From contig JAPPLB010000095.1 of assembly GCA_028819575.1 (NCBI GenBank), positions 1 to 64,000 of the forward strand: 64,000 bases of DNA, written 5' to 3'. Origin of the DNA: Bryobacterales bacterium (lineage in GTDB: Bacteria; Acidobacteriota; Terriglobia; Bryobacterales; UBA6623). Both the position numbers and the translations under genes were made by a program. Shown here piece after piece: positions 44,748-55,456 of the stretch (its first letter is position 1; each line of letters starts with the position of its first letter). Under the pieces are notes generated by a model. The model was not told the origin of the DNA. It did no database searches and saw nothing but the letters and a program-made list of their open reading frames with translations.

Positions 44748-45689
44748 ATGTCCGGTTATCAGGCGCTGCGCGAAGGCGCCGCGTGGCTAGTTCTTTCCCG
44801 GCGCGGCCGGATCCGAGCGACCGGCGAGGACCGTCTGAGGCTGTTGCACGCGATGTCGAGCAATGCCGTGGAGGATCTCAAGCCCGGAGAAGGAGTGAGG
44901 GCATACTTTCTCAATGCTCAAGGCCACATCCTGGCTGATACGCGGATTTGGGTGTTCGAAGATTCGACTCTTCTGGATACGGAACCCGAAACCCGGCAGA
45001 GCCTCGCCGAGCATCTCGAGAAGTACATCATCATGGACGATGTCACTCTCGAAGACGTGACGGACTCGATGGCGGCGGTGGCGGTTGAAGGCCCGCAGGC
45101 AAGGGCGATCGTCGCAACGCAGATCGGAGCGGCGCCGGAGTCGGGTGAGCACCATCTAGCCTCCAGCGGAGTGACGGTCGTGGCAACCTCGGCAACGGGT
45201 CAGCCGGGTTGTTGGCTTCTCGCGGAGGCTGGCGAGGAAAGCGAATTGATCCGGAGGCTGGAAGCGGCGGGCGTGGCTCCCGCCACACCCGAGGATACAC
45301 AGGCGGTGCGAGTGGAGAATGGAGTTGTCAGGCATACGCAAGACTTCTTTGAGACGACCCTTCCACAGGAGTCCGGGCAAATGGGTCCGGTTTCGTTTGC
45401 GAAGGGCTGTTATCTGGGCCAGGAGATCGTCGAACGGGTACGCGCGCGGGGAAAGGTAAGGCGGCAACTCGTGCGGTTGGAGATCGATACGGCAATACTC
45501 CCGTCTTCCGGGTCGGCTGTACTGGCGGATGGCCACGAGATCGGAACACTCACAAGCCCGGTTTTCTCGCCGAGGATGGGCGCATGTCTGGGATTCAGCA
45601 TCGTTCGCCGGGATGCATCCGGGCCTGATCGTTCGCTGACGGTGGGCGGACATGCAGCCCGTGTCACGAGCGCATACGACACGGTATAG
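44748..45689 (+). CDS. ygfZ: folate-binding protein YgfZ (GcvT-like)
   Basis: A 313-residue GcvT-fold protein. The YgfZ signature KGCYLGQEIVERVRARGKVRR, with its redox Cys, is intact. YgfZ binds tetrahydrofolate and supports iron-sulfur enzyme maturation and repair. The N-terminus (SGYQALREGAAWLVLSRRGR) and YFLNAQGHILAD fit. ATG at 44748 is set by the spacing to the CopD-like stop codon; the longer ORF begins inside that gene. The LipA gene at 58951, an Fe-S client type, is not in the same operon. Confidence 0.88.
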   Translation: MSGYQALREGAAWLVLSRRGRIRATGEDRLRLLHAMSSNAVEDLKPGEGVRAYFLNAQGHILADTRIWVFEDSTLLDTEPETRQSLAEHLEKYIIMDDVTLEDVTDSMAAVAVEGPQARAIVATQIGAAPESGEHHLASSGVTVVATSATGQPGCWLLAEAGEESELIRRLEAAGVAPATPEDTQAVRVENGVVRHTQDFFETTLPQESGQMGPVSFAKGCYLGQEIVERVRARGKVRRQLVRLEIDTAILPSSGSAVLADGHEIGTLTSPVFSPRMGACLGFSIVRRDASGPDRSLTVGGHAARVTSAYDTV

Positions 45690-45846
45690 GAGGAACGTGT
45701 CGCAGTCTCGATCAGCAAGCCGCGATGGGGCGCATGCCCCGGGGCGGATGTTTCAGGTCAGTGCTCTTGGGCATGCGATCAGCAAGAATAAAAGATGATC
45801 ATTCCGGCGCCGCTCCAAGTTCCGGTCGCCGTCCACGGTCGAAACC

Positions 45847-46593
45847 ATGATTGATAGCTACGGCATGTCTGATGTCGGACTGGTTCGGTCCCACAACGAA
45901 GATTGTTTCGTTGCGAACCCCGAGGACGGCCTGTTCGCAGTCGCGGACGGCATGGGCGGCGCGCAAGCGGGAGAAACGGCGTCGCGCATCGCGATTGAAA
46001 CATTGACAGCCGAAATAGCCCAACATGGGCCAGACGCAACCGCTGATTCGCTCGAAAGAGCGGTCCGGCTCGCCAACGACAACATCCGCCGGGAAGCGGG
46101 ACAGAACCCGGAATACGAAGGCATGGGCACGACCGTCATTGCCGTTCTGGCGCGGCCCTCGAAAGCCTTTCTGGTCAACGTCGGCGACAGCCGCTGCTAC
46201 TTGTGGACAGGTGGTGAGCTGTTTTGCGTAACGAGCGATGATTCCTGGGTAAACGACATCGGCAGGGAGCTGGGGCTTTCAGCAGAACAGCTTCGTGTTC
46301 ATCCTTACCGCCACGTGCTGACCAAGGCGGTCGGCACCGAAGATCATCTCGAGGTGGCGGCGCAAGAGATCGATTTTCTTCCCGGCGATACTTTGCTGCT
46401 GTGCTCCGATGGATTGCACGGCGTCACTGGAGAGAAAGCACTGATCGAGATTCTGGAGCAACCAGGCTCGCTTCAATCACGCTGCGCAGCACTGATCAAA
46501 GCGACCTTGTCAAAAGGGGCGCCTGACAACGTGACCGCCGTACTCGTGAAGTCCGTTGCAGACGGTCCCGAGGCTGAGGCTCCCGGCAGGTAG
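45847..46593 (+). CDS. PP2C-type Ser/Thr protein phosphatase
   Basis: A 248-residue Stp1/PrpC-like PPM phosphatase. Metal motifs: SHNEDCFV, VADGMGGAQAGE, LLCSDGLHGV and GAPDNVTAVLV. All conserved Asp are present. It would reverse Ser/Thr phosphorylation by a Hanks-type kinase, but no kinase gene is in the window. Monocistronic, with 157 bp upstream. Confidence 0.92.
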   Translation: MIDSYGMSDVGLVRSHNEDCFVANPEDGLFAVADGMGGAQAGETASRIAIETLTAEIAQHGPDATADSLERAVRLANDNIRREAGQNPEYEGMGTTVIAVLARPSKAFLVNVGDSRCYLWTGGELFCVTSDDSWVNDIGRELGLSAEQLRVHPYRHVLTKAVGTEDHLEVAAQEIDFLPGDTLLLCSDGLHGVTGEKALIEILEQPGSLQSRCAALIKATLSKGAPDNVTAVLVKSVADGPEAEAPGR

Positions 46594-46796
46594 CGAAGAC
46601 CACTCCTACCGTAGCCGCCCGATTTGCTCGACTTCCGCCTAACGCTCCGCTGACAGACAGGCAGACGTAACGTCCAGCTGCCAGCGGGAAAAGACCGTTT
46701 CTTCGGGAACAGAGCACTTGTATACAATAGCCGGATCAGGGTTGAAATATCAGTGCTGAAATAAGACATTTTTTCACTATTTCGGTTACAAAAAGC

Positions 46797-47927
46797 GTGG
46801 CAATTCAGTTCATTCACACAGCCGACTGGCAACTCGGCATGCAGTTTGCCGGAATTGGTGGAGACGCCGGAGCCGCCTTGCGCGACCAACGTATGGCGAC
46901 CGTTCGGAAGATCGGCGAACTCGCGACACAACGGGGCGTGGATGCGATCCTCGTCGCAGGCGATGTGTTCGACGACAACACCGTCGCCGACGCAACACTG
47001 ATTCAGACCCTCGACGCATTGAAGACCTTCGCCGGCGACTGGGTGTTTATTCCTGGAAACCACGATGCGGCGCGTGCGGCTTCCGCCTGGACCCGTCTTG
47101 CCGAGCGGAACCCTCCGGAGAATGCGCATTTCCTGACCAAATTAGAGGCCCCACTCAGCCTGCTTGACGGCGCTGCTGTGGCTCTGCCGGCGGTGCTACA
47201 GCGCCGGCATGAGGCAGACGACCTCACTGCCTGGTTCGACGACGCTGAAACGCCCGAGGGCGCAATCCGCATCGGCTTGGCGCACGGCTCGGTCGTCGAG
47301 TACCTGCCCAATCCTTCTGAGGCATCGAACCCCATCGCAGCCGGCAGGGCCGAATCCGCCCGTCTCGACTATCTCGCGCTAGGCGACTGGCACGGAACGC
47401 TGCAGATTGACAAGCGGACGTGGTATTCGGGAACTCCGGAAACAGACCGCTTTACTTCAAGCGATCCCGGCAATGTCCTGCTGGTTTCGATTGACGGACC
47501 GGGCCGGACACCCCGAGTCGAACCGTTGAAGGTCGGAACGTTCACGTGGCGTTCGATAGCTCAGGAAGTGCGCGACAGCACCGATATCGAGGCGCTCGAT
47601 GAACAGATCAGTTCCCTAGCCCCTGACCCGTCAACCTGTCTGTTATCCCTGACCGTCTCCGGCACTCTGGATCTGGCTGTGAGGACCGAACTTCACGCCC
47701 TGTTGGAGAGGTGGGGAGCATTGTTGCGCTTCTTGCGAGTCGACGAGGGGGCGCTGCTGGCCACGCCCAGCGACGACGATCTGGATCGCATCGACCGCAC
47801 CGGCTTCGTTCGAGTAGCCGTCGAAAGACTGCGCGAGCGAGCAAGCGACACCGGTGATCCGGACCGAGCGATTGCCGAAGCGGCTCTGATCCGGTTGTAC
47901 GAAGAGCACGTCAAATTGGAGAGGTGA
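46797..47927 (+). CDS. YhaO/SbcD-like metallophosphoesterase (DNA repair exonuclease)
   Basis: A 376-residue calcineurin-fold nuclease: HTADWQLG, VAGDVFDDN, PGNHDAAR, LAHGS and GDWHG are the five Mre11/SbcD metal motifs in order. With the ATPase next door it probably processes DNA ends. GTG start at 46797. Its stop overlaps the start of the ATPase gene by four bases. The compact size and partner type suggest the YhaO branch rather than SbcD proper. Confidence 0.85.
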   Translation: MAIQFIHTADWQLGMQFAGIGGDAGAALRDQRMATVRKIGELATQRGVDAILVAGDVFDDNTVADATLIQTLDALKTFAGDWVFIPGNHDAARAASAWTRLAERNPPENAHFLTKLEAPLSLLDGAAVALPAVLQRRHEADDLTAWFDDAETPEGAIRIGLAHGSVVEYLPNPSEASNPIAAGRAESARLDYLALGDWHGTLQIDKRTWYSGTPETDRFTSSDPGNVLLVSIDGPGRTPRVEPLKVGTFTWRSIAQEVRDSTDIEALDEQISSLAPDPSTCLLSLTVSGTLDLAVRTELHALLERWGALLRFLRVDEGALLATPSDDDLDRIDRTGFVRVAVERLRERASDTGDPDRAIAEAALIRLYEEHVKLER

Positions 47928-50605
47928 AAGATCAGGCCATGCAGATTGTCCGGCTCGCCGTTCGCCGTTTTCGCAAGCTGCGCGAAGGCGTCGAGATCGA
48001 CGGATTCGAGCCCGGTCTCACCGTGATCGTCGGAGACAACGAGGAGGGGAAATCGACCCTGCTGAAAGCGCTTCAGTCGGCATTCTTTGATCGACATAAC
48101 CTGACCGGGAAACTTATCGACGAGATGATGCCCTTCGGCTCCAGCGTCCGCCCGGAAATCGAGGTCGACTTCGAACTGACCGGCGAAAGCTATCTGCTGA
48201 AAAAAAGCTTTCGTCATGAACCGTCGGCTCTGTTGAAGCGAAACGGCGGCGAGCGAACCTGGCAGAACGACAGCGCCGAGGAGACCTTGCGCGAGCTGCT
48301 CGGTTTCACGCCACCGGGGCGAGGCGCCGCGAAGGAGGAGCACAGGGGGCTCGCCGGCCTGCTCTGGGTAGAGCAAGGCCGCGCTTTTGCGCCGTTGCAA
48401 CTCAACGAGGACAGCCGCACGGCGTTACACGACGCGATCGAGGGAGAGGTGGGGCAAGTTCTCGGCGGCGACCGCGGCCGGGCCTTGCTGGCGTCGGCCG
48501 AGCAGAGAACAAGACGTTACTTTGCGCCTAAAGGACGCGAACGCGACGCTCTGAAATCACCGCTCAGGCGAGTGGAAGAGTTACAAGCTGCTTGCAACAC
48601 ACTGAAGGCGGACGTTCAAGTCTATGACGAGAAAGTAGAAGAGCTCGAGGAGTTGCAAGGACGGCTTGCGAAATACGAGCGCGACAATCGACTCGGCGCG
48701 GCCAAAACGAACGTAGAGCGGGCGAACACGGCAGTCCGGCAGATCGAGAACCTTGAAAAAGAGGTCGAGACCGCAAAGGCCGAGGCAGAAGCGGCGGAAA
48801 GCCGTGCTGGCGCGGCTGCGGGAGAGAGTACTAGGCGTAGAGATTTGGTCAAGTCCGTAGAGAAGAAAGCGGGCGACATCGAAAACACAAGGCCCCAACT
48901 CCAAGAATCGGAGATGAAACGGGACACCGCACGGGAGAACTACGAGGCAGCTCAGCTGTCGTTCAAGGATCGGAGCACACAACTCGAAGCGGTGCGCAAT
49001 GAGCATCGAGAGGCGCAACGCCAACTGGAAAGAGCCCGGATCGCAGAGGAGTTGAACAACCTTAAAAACCGGCTCCAGAAAGCCGAATCGCTGAGTAGTC
49101 GAATCGAGAAAGAACGGGAGATTCTCGACGGGACCGCGATCGACGAAGGGATCCTTGCTCGGCTTCGCACGCTGTCAGGCAAAGTTCGTGAGAGCGAAGC
49201 CGCTCTCGAAGCTATCGCCACGAGCTTGATCTTCGCACCTGATGGTGACAACGTCGTCGCCCTCGACGGCCTGCCTGTCGATGTCAAGAAACCGCTGAAA
49301 ATCACCGACAGGGCCACGATCCAGCTGGAAGGGTTCGGGACGCTGGAGATCCTGCCGGGCGGAGAGGACATCCCCAACCTGCGTAAGGAGCTATCGCGCC
49401 TGGAAGGTAACTTGCGAACAGAATTGCAAAGTGTCGGGGTGGAGACGGTGGCGGATGCGGAGAGAGCGCACCGACTGAAACAGGAACAGGCCAGCACAGT
49501 CAAGGAATTGCAAGGAACACTCCAAGGTGTCACGGGGGGTGAACTCGAGGAATTACGTGCGCAGGTCGGCGAACTACGCCAGGAGCTTATGCGACTGACC
49601 GTTGAAACGGACAACGATCCACCACCTATCGAGCAGGCGCAGACAGCTGAAAGCGCCGAGCGCAAGAAACAGGAGGAAGCGCAACAGGCCGCGAGCGAGG
49701 CCGAACAGACAAGGGACAATGCAAGAGATCAATACGATCCTTTGAAGGAACTGTATATAAGAATCAAGGCGGCTTACGAGCAGGCAGATGAAGAGCTTGC
49801 CGAAGCAAGCAAGACATTGGATGAGGCAAGGCAAGACAGGTCGGACGAACAGCTTGAGGAACTCGCCGTCGAAACGAAGCGAGAGGCTGAACAACGCAAT
49901 AAAGCGTATGGAGATCTGATTTTGAAGCTCGAATCGCAGTCGCCCGATAACGTCAGGAGCGAACAAAAACGTGCTCAGGAAGCCTTTGAACAGCTTCAGG
50001 AGACGATCAACAAGGACAAACGGGATTCACTCATTCTGACTACCGAGTTGCGCACGCTTGGGCAGAAAGGTCTTGCAGAAGAACTAGAGAGAAAGGATGG
50101 CGAATTGGCCTCCGCCAGTCGGGAACTGCAGCGGATCGAACTGGATGCGAAAGCCTGGAAACTGCTTTTGACAACGCTGCAAGAGGCCGAGAGCGAAGCG
50201 AAAGCAAAGTTCTTAACACCGGTGAAAGACCGCTTGGAACCCTATCTTCAGTTGCTCTTCCCGGATGCGTCCCTGCAACTGGACGGGGACGATCTTGAAA
50301 TCGTTGGGATACATCGAAACGGTATCCAAGAACCTTTCTTGAGTCTCAGCATTGGCATGCGTGAACAGATCGCCGTTCTAACCAGGCTGGCGCTGGCCGA
50401 CCTGCTTCGAGAAAAGGGCAAGCCGGTTGCGCTCGTACTCGACGATCCGCTTGTCAACAGCGACCCCAAACGTTTCAAGCGGATGCGGCACGCGCTCCAC
50501 AGAGCTGCGGAGAACGTTCAGATTATAATTCTGACCTGCCACGAAGATCGTTACAAAACGCTCGACGCAAATATGATCCACCTTTCAGATTGCCCGGCCT
50601 GGTAA
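47924..50605 (+). CDS. YhaN-like SMC/Rad50-type ATPase
   Basis: An 893-residue protein: Walker A GDNEEGKST near the N-terminus, a long two-armed coiled coil (about 210-750), signature SLSIGMREQIAVLTRLALAD and Walker B ALVLDDPLVNSD. The SxGxREQ form is typical of YhaN. I saw no CxxC zinc hook at the coil turn, unlike Rad50/SbcC. It would gate the nuclease encoded by the overlapping upstream gene. The start may be GTG 47924 or ATG 47939. Confidence 0.85.
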   Translation: MKDQAMQIVRLAVRRFRKLREGVEIDGFEPGLTVIVGDNEEGKSTLLKALQSAFFDRHNLTGKLIDEMMPFGSSVRPEIEVDFELTGESYLLKKSFRHEPSALLKRNGGERTWQNDSAEETLRELLGFTPPGRGAAKEEHRGLAGLLWVEQGRAFAPLQLNEDSRTALHDAIEGEVGQVLGGDRGRALLASAEQRTRRYFAPKGRERDALKSPLRRVEELQAACNTLKADVQVYDEKVEELEELQGRLAKYERDNRLGAAKTNVERANTAVRQIENLEKEVETAKAEAEAAESRAGAAAGESTRRRDLVKSVEKKAGDIENTRPQLQESEMKRDTARENYEAAQLSFKDRSTQLEAVRNEHREAQRQLERARIAEELNNLKNRLQKAESLSSRIEKEREILDGTAIDEGILARLRTLSGKVRESEAALEAIATSLIFAPDGDNVVALDGLPVDVKKPLKITDRATIQLEGFGTLEILPGGEDIPNLRKELSRLEGNLRTELQSVGVETVADAERAHRLKQEQASTVKELQGTLQGVTGGELEELRAQVGELRQELMRLTVETDNDPPPIEQAQTAESAERKKQEEAQQAASEAEQTRDNARDQYDPLKELYIRIKAAYEQADEELAEASKTLDEARQDRSDEQLEELAVETKREAEQRNKAYGDLILKLESQSPDNVRSEQKRAQEAFEQLQETINKDKRDSLILTTELRTLGQKGLAEELERKDGELASASRELQRIELDAKAWKLLLTTLQEAESEAKAKFLTPVKDRLEPYLQLLFPDASLQLDGDDLEIVGIHRNGIQEPFLSLSIGMREQIAVLTRLALADLLREKGKPVALVLDDPLVNSDPKRFKRMRHALHRAAENVQIIILTCHEDRYKTLDANMIHLSDCPAW

Positions 50606-50836
50606 CGTCTCCTGGGTTCGCACGGATTTCAACCGCGGCCTACGTGCAGCCAGCATACCTGTAACGAACTTACCCAGTTAGTCAAGGTCGCTGCTGCATG
50701 GCCGGCTCTGGTGTGTACGGCGCGGCTTCTGCACCGGTTATTGCTCGGGGTCAACATCTTTTTTTCAGGATTGGCGACGTACAACGTGACGGTGTAGGAA
50801 CATCAAAGAGCCAGTGTTCCTCTGCTACGACGGTCC

Positions 50837-53776
50837 TCAGCGGCCGTGCCGGAGAATTTTTCCGAACAAGCGGCGTGTCTTGAGTTGAACCTCGTGGATC
50901 AGTTCCGGCAGCGACTTGCCGTCGGCCGGAGTCTGGCTCCAGCGCGAAAGCAACTCCTGGACAATAGCGCGATGAGCCCGGTCGGCGGGGATCCTGCTCG
51001 TGGAGTGGCCGGTCATGACGCGGCAAGCGTGGTCAAGGGCGCGAAAGAAGACGGCGTTGGCGTAGAATTCCTCAGCCTCAGCCGCATCCAAGCCCCCGGT
51101 GGAATGGATGACGGCGATCCGTTCCGGAGTGTTCAAGGACTCGAAGAAGACACCAGCGGCTTTCAATCGAAGGTACATCAGGATGAAATCGAGATCGTAA
51201 TAGCCTCCGGGGCCGGACTTGATCGGGTGAGAAGCACCCTGCTCCCGTTCGATGCGTTCCCGCATTTCGACCAGCAGGCGGGCGAGTTCCGTATCCATGC
51301 CCCAGCGATGCCAACCGATATCCTGCAGCTCGTTGAGCGAGTTGGTGCCACGGGGAATGTTACCGGCAACGGTGCGGGCCTTCATGTAGGTGACGGCTTC
51401 CCAGGGCTCAGCGATTTCCTCGAAGTAGCGCTTATAACGAGAGGCAATCTGCACCAATTCTCCGTCCCGGCCCATGGGCCTTAAACGGGTATCGACGGCG
51501 AAGATAAAGCCCTCGCGGGTGTAGGTCGAGATAATCTCGATGAGCCGTTCGGCGACTTGCGTCCAGCGGTCGTGGTCCGCTGCGGCGCCGTCATCCAAGA
51601 AGAAGACAATGTCGGCGTCCGATCCCAAATCGAACTCCCTCATCCCCAGACGCCCCATGGCAATGACCTGCATGGAAGGGTCTTCGGGAGCAGGAGGCGA
51701 GTTTGGGAACACTTCGTCGACGGCGAGGCGATAGGCGGTTTGGATGACCCAGTCTGCGAGGCGGCTTGTGTCTCCCAGTGAATGGAAAATGGGGCGGCGG
51801 CCATAGATGCTGCCAGCCAGAATGCGCAACATTTCATGGCGGTAGAAGCGTCTCAGGCAATCGGATTTCCCGCTCAGGCCGCTTTGGGATTCCAACTCTT
51901 CACTGACCTCTGCCCTGGCGTGATCAAACAAGGAAGGGTTTTCCTCAGAGGGAGATTCCGCGACAGCTTTCAGGCGTTTGATGTCTTCGGGACGAGAGAT
52001 CAAGTGTTCCGCGAGATATGGACTGTGTTCAAACAGGTCGCCCACACACGCAAGCAGCGGTTTCGAGTTTTCGATTTCGGCACACAGCGAAGGCATCGAA
52101 ACGAGCCTGTTCAACAGGAGCTCCATGCGCCTGCTTCCCCAAAGGATGGGCAGTGAGCGGACGGCCTCGGCGAGGGCGGGTGCATGCCGCTCGATATCAA
52201 GAATCTGCCCATGCAGGATTGGAGGCGCCAGTACAGGCAGGTCCTCACTTTCGTCCACAGGTTGGTGCAACAAGGGCGAATCGATCGCAGTCGGCTCCTG
52301 GGAATGGATGACACGCTCATAAATCTCAGTGACCTGATCGAAATGGAGGCGCATCTGCAACTCCATCGATTCCCGGCTCATGTGCGGCGAGATCAAATCA
52401 CGCATCTTGTTCGAGAGGACTTCAAGCTTGCGGGCGCCGCGAGGAAGCGTATGAGTCTGACGATTCTCTTCGAGTTGCAATCGATGCTCGAGGATGCGGA
52501 GGAACTGGTAGGCCGCGGAGAGTTGCGCGTAATCGGGCATCGAGAGATAGCCTTTTTCGAGGAGCCGGTGAAGAGCAAAGAGCGTACCGCTGCTTCTGAG
52601 CCAGGCGTCACGTCCACCATGAAGCCGCTGCAGGCACTGCACCATAAACTCAATGTCGCGAATCCCTCCGCGGGCAAGCTTGACGTCCGTCCCTCCCCGC
52701 GAGCGCCTGCGGAGCTTTTCCTGAATGCGGTCCCGCGTCTCGGAGATGCGTTCGATCATCGAGAAGTCTGTCGAAGTCTGGTAGATCAAGGGCCGAACAG
52801 AGTCGAGAAACAGCGTGCCGAGAGCGGCCGAGCCGGCGGCGGGGCGCGCCTTGATCAGCATCTGCAGTTCCCAATCACGGGCGCGCCGGTGGTAGTAGTC
52901 GATGGCGCTGCGAAGCGGAACCACAACTTCTCCGACACTCCCTTCGGGACGCAGGCGCAGGTCAACCCGATAGCAGATCCCTTCGGGCGTGATGCGGGAA
53001 ACCAGGTCCGTCAAACCATTCGCCACCTGGGTAAAGAACTCTTTGTTGGTGATGACAATCGGCCCCGACGTCTCCCCTTCATCGGTGAATAGGAACATCA
53101 GGTCGATGTCCGAGCTGTAATTGAGTTCACGTCCGCCGTGCTTGCCGAGAGCGAGAACAACGATCTCGGACTCGATGGGCCCGTGATCGGCGGGCGAGAG
53201 CGGCCGACCAAAACGGGCAGTCATCTTCCGGACCATATATTCCAAGGCGCCCTGGAGGATGGTGTCCGCAAGATTGGAAAGCTCCAAGGCGACCTCGGGC
53301 AACATCGCGAAGTCAATCACATCACGGGCAGCGATACGCAGGAGCTGCATTCGTTTGAAGCGAGCCAAAGCAACGGTTATGGATTCCTCATCCGCCAGCG
53401 GGGAAAGCCAACCCAGTTCAGTCCGCAACTCAGGCTTGCTGCGAAGACGCTGCTGCTGCGGGTCATCGAGGTACCAAGAAAGCAACTCGGGGCTCCTCAG
53501 AAGAGTTTCCGTGAGGTAGCTGCTGTGCGAGAAGAGGCGGATGGCGGCGCCGAGTCGATTTTCTGCGCTGAAGAGATCAGTAGTTTCGCCGGGGGCTATC
53601 GTGAATCGATCGACACCCGAGAGGCCCGCGTCGGGATCGGGAGAATCGTGCAGGAGCTTGGCAAGCCTATCCAAGTCCTCCGGAGTTGATCGTGCGGCGA
53701 TCCGTTCAAACGAGCGCCGGGCTTCGGCAGGGCGATCGAAAGGAATGTCAGAGAGAGCCTGATCAACACCGGGCAT
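50837..53776 (-). CDS. glnE: bifunctional glutamine-synthetase adenylyltransferase / adenylyl-removing enzyme
   Basis: A 979-residue enzyme that adenylylates and deadenylylates glutamine synthetase under PII control. Both nucleotidyltransferase halves are intact: the N-terminal ALGKHGGRELNYSSDIDLMF and the C-terminal AMGRLGMREFDLGSDADIVF, each with a GxD/SDxD pair. The start is uncertain: ATG at 53776 (MPGVDQALSD) gives a normal length; a TTG at 53911 adds 45 low-complexity residues. No glnA or glnB is in the window. Divergent from serS. Confidence 0.92.
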   Translation of the reverse strand: MPGVDQALSDIPFDRPAEARRSFERIAARSTPEDLDRLAKLLHDSPDPDAGLSGVDRFTIAPGETTDLFSAENRLGAAIRLFSHSSYLTETLLRSPELLSWYLDDPQQQRLRSKPELRTELGWLSPLADEESITVALARFKRMQLLRIAARDVIDFAMLPEVALELSNLADTILQGALEYMVRKMTARFGRPLSPADHGPIESEIVVLALGKHGGRELNYSSDIDLMFLFTDEGETSGPIVITNKEFFTQVANGLTDLVSRITPEGICYRVDLRLRPEGSVGEVVVPLRSAIDYYHRRARDWELQMLIKARPAAGSAALGTLFLDSVRPLIYQTSTDFSMIERISETRDRIQEKLRRRSRGGTDVKLARGGIRDIEFMVQCLQRLHGGRDAWLRSSGTLFALHRLLEKGYLSMPDYAQLSAAYQFLRILEHRLQLEENRQTHTLPRGARKLEVLSNKMRDLISPHMSRESMELQMRLHFDQVTEIYERVIHSQEPTAIDSPLLHQPVDESEDLPVLAPPILHGQILDIERHAPALAEAVRSLPILWGSRRMELLLNRLVSMPSLCAEIENSKPLLACVGDLFEHSPYLAEHLISRPEDIKRLKAVAESPSEENPSLFDHARAEVSEELESQSGLSGKSDCLRRFYRHEMLRILAGSIYGRRPIFHSLGDTSRLADWVIQTAYRLAVDEVFPNSPPAPEDPSMQVIAMGRLGMREFDLGSDADIVFFLDDGAAADHDRWTQVAERLIEIISTYTREGFIFAVDTRLRPMGRDGELVQIASRYKRYFEEIAEPWEAVTYMKARTVAGNIPRGTNSLNELQDIGWHRWGMDTELARLLVEMRERIEREQGASHPIKSGPGGYYDLDFILMYLRLKAAGVFFESLNTPERIAVIHSTGGLDAAEAEEFYANAVFFRALDHACRVMTGHSTSRIPADRAHRAIVQELLSRWSQTPADGKSLPELIHEVQLKTRRLFGKILRHGR

Positions 53777-54166
53777 TGAATAAAACGATAGCGCAACTTG
53801 CCGTTGCCGCTTTCGCCGTGGTTTCTCGGGGGAGCCGATCGACGCAAGCTCAGCAGCGGGCTCTTGGCATGAGAGAGAGTCGGCCACAGGCCGTACAGCC
53901 TCAGAAGCCAAGGTCGCCCGCGCCCATCAGCTTTCGGCCGAGAAGACAGCTATACGGAAAGCAAGCGGGGAAGGCATCATCTCTCTACATACCGGCGAAA
54001 AGATGATCGCCGCAACCGACGACAAACCGGGCAAGAACCAGGGGAAAGGCTTTGCATCGCAGCCAAGGTCGCAAGGCAACCCTCCGAAGCAGACCCGTCG
54101 GAGCTTCAGTCATTCGGAACGTCCACGAAGCTTCGCTGAATCGATCCGGCTACACTGGGGAATCTT

Positions 54167-55456
54167 ATGCTGGATCTCAGCTTCCTGCGGAAAAACTTCG
54201 ACCACGTCCAGGAGCGACTGCAGGTGCGAGGCGCCGCTGCATCCCTCGGGCGTTTTCAGGAAGTAGATCAACAACGCCGCGCCGCAGTCACCGAGATCGA
54301 GAACTTGAAGGCACGGCGCAACGCTCTGAGTGCGGAAGTCGCCAAAGCCAAGCGCGCCGGCGAAGACGCCGACGAACCGATGCAGAAAAGCCGAGAAATC
54401 GGCCGACAAATCAAGAATCTCGAAGACAACGTCAAGGCTCTCGATGAAGCGCTCGCCGAAATCCTGCACGGCGTGCCGAACCTCCCGCACGAGTCTGTGC
54501 CCGTTGGAAGCGAGGCGGACAACGAGGAGACCCGCCGAGCTGGCAAGCAACGCGACTTCGACTTTAAGCCGCAGGCCCACTGGGACCTCGCGCCCGAGCT
54601 CGGCATCCTCGACTTCGAGCAAGCCGCCAAGATCACCGGCGCGCGCTTTGCCGTCTACTGGAATGCCGGCGCCAAGCTCGAGCGCGCCTTGATGAACTTC
54701 ATGCTCGACGTTCACACCCGCGAGCACGGCTATACCGAAGTCCTGCCGCCGTTCGTCGTCAACTCCGCGAGCCTCTTCGGCACCGGACAACTGCCCAAGT
54801 TCGCCGAAGACCTGTTCAAGCTGGAGAACACCGACTATTGGCTCGTTCCCACCGCAGAAGTGCCTCTGACGAACCTGTTGGGCGACAACACCATCGACAT
54901 CAACCGCCTGCCCATCAAGCTTACGGCTTTTACGCCGTGCTTCCGCAGCGAAGCCGGCTCGTACGGGCGCGACGTGCGTGGCATCATCCGCCAGCACCAA
55001 TTCCAAAAGGTCGAGCTGGTCAAGTTCGTTCTCCCCGAGAACAGCTATGACGAACTCGAATCACTCACCCGCGATGCCGAGGACATCCTCGACCGGTTGG
55101 ACCTGCCTTATCGGACGGTTGTTCTCGCTACCGGCGATCTCGGCTTTTCGAGCGCCAAGACGTATGACATCGAAGTCTGGCTCCCCGGCATGAACGAGTT
55201 CAAAGAGATCTCATCCTGCAGCAACTTCGAGAGCTTTCAGTCCCGCCGCGCGAAGATCCGCTATCGCGACCCGGCCGTGAAAAAAGGGAAATCGCAACTC
55301 GTTCACACACTCAACGGCAGCGGCCTGGCCATCGGACGAACCTGGGTGGCGATCATCGAAAACCATCAGCAGAAAGACGGGACGGTCGTCATCCCGCAAG
55401 CCCTGCGGCCCTATCTCGATGCCGAGCGCATCCTTCCCGGCGGCAACCTCGAATAG
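54167..55456 (+). CDS. serS: seryl-tRNA synthetase
   Basis: A 429-residue class II enzyme. The N-terminal coiled coil (about 30-110, tRNA binding) is followed by motif 2 ([20 protein letters not shown]) and motif 3 ([18 protein letters not shown]), with [20 protein letters not shown] in motif 1. Length is standard. No T-box leader is seen. The nucleoside hydrolase gene starts on the base after its stop codon. Confidence 0.96.
   Translation: MLDLSFLRKNFDHVQERLQVRGAAASLGRFQEVDQQRRAAVTEIENLKARRNALSAEVAKAKRAGEDADEPMQKSREIGRQIKNLEDNVKALDEALAEILHGVPNLPHESVPVGSEADNEETRRAGKQRDFDFKPQAHWDLAPELGILDFEQAAKITGARFAVYWNAGAKLERALMNFMLDVHTREHGYTEVLPPFVVNSASLFGTGQLPKFAEDLFKLENTDYWLVPTAEVPLTNLLGDNTIDINRLPIKLTAFTPCFRSEAGSYGRDVRGIIRQHQFQKVELVKFVLPENSYDELESLTRDAEDILDRLDLPYRTVVLATGDLGFSSAKTYDIEVWLPGMNEFKEISSCSNFESFQSRRAKIRYRDPAVKKGKSQLVHTLNGSGLAIGRTWVAIIENHQQKDGTVVIPQALRPYLDAERILPGGNLE

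Noticed and set aside
53912-54166. T-box leader upstream of serS
   Set aside because: No T-box consensus or antiterminator was recognised.
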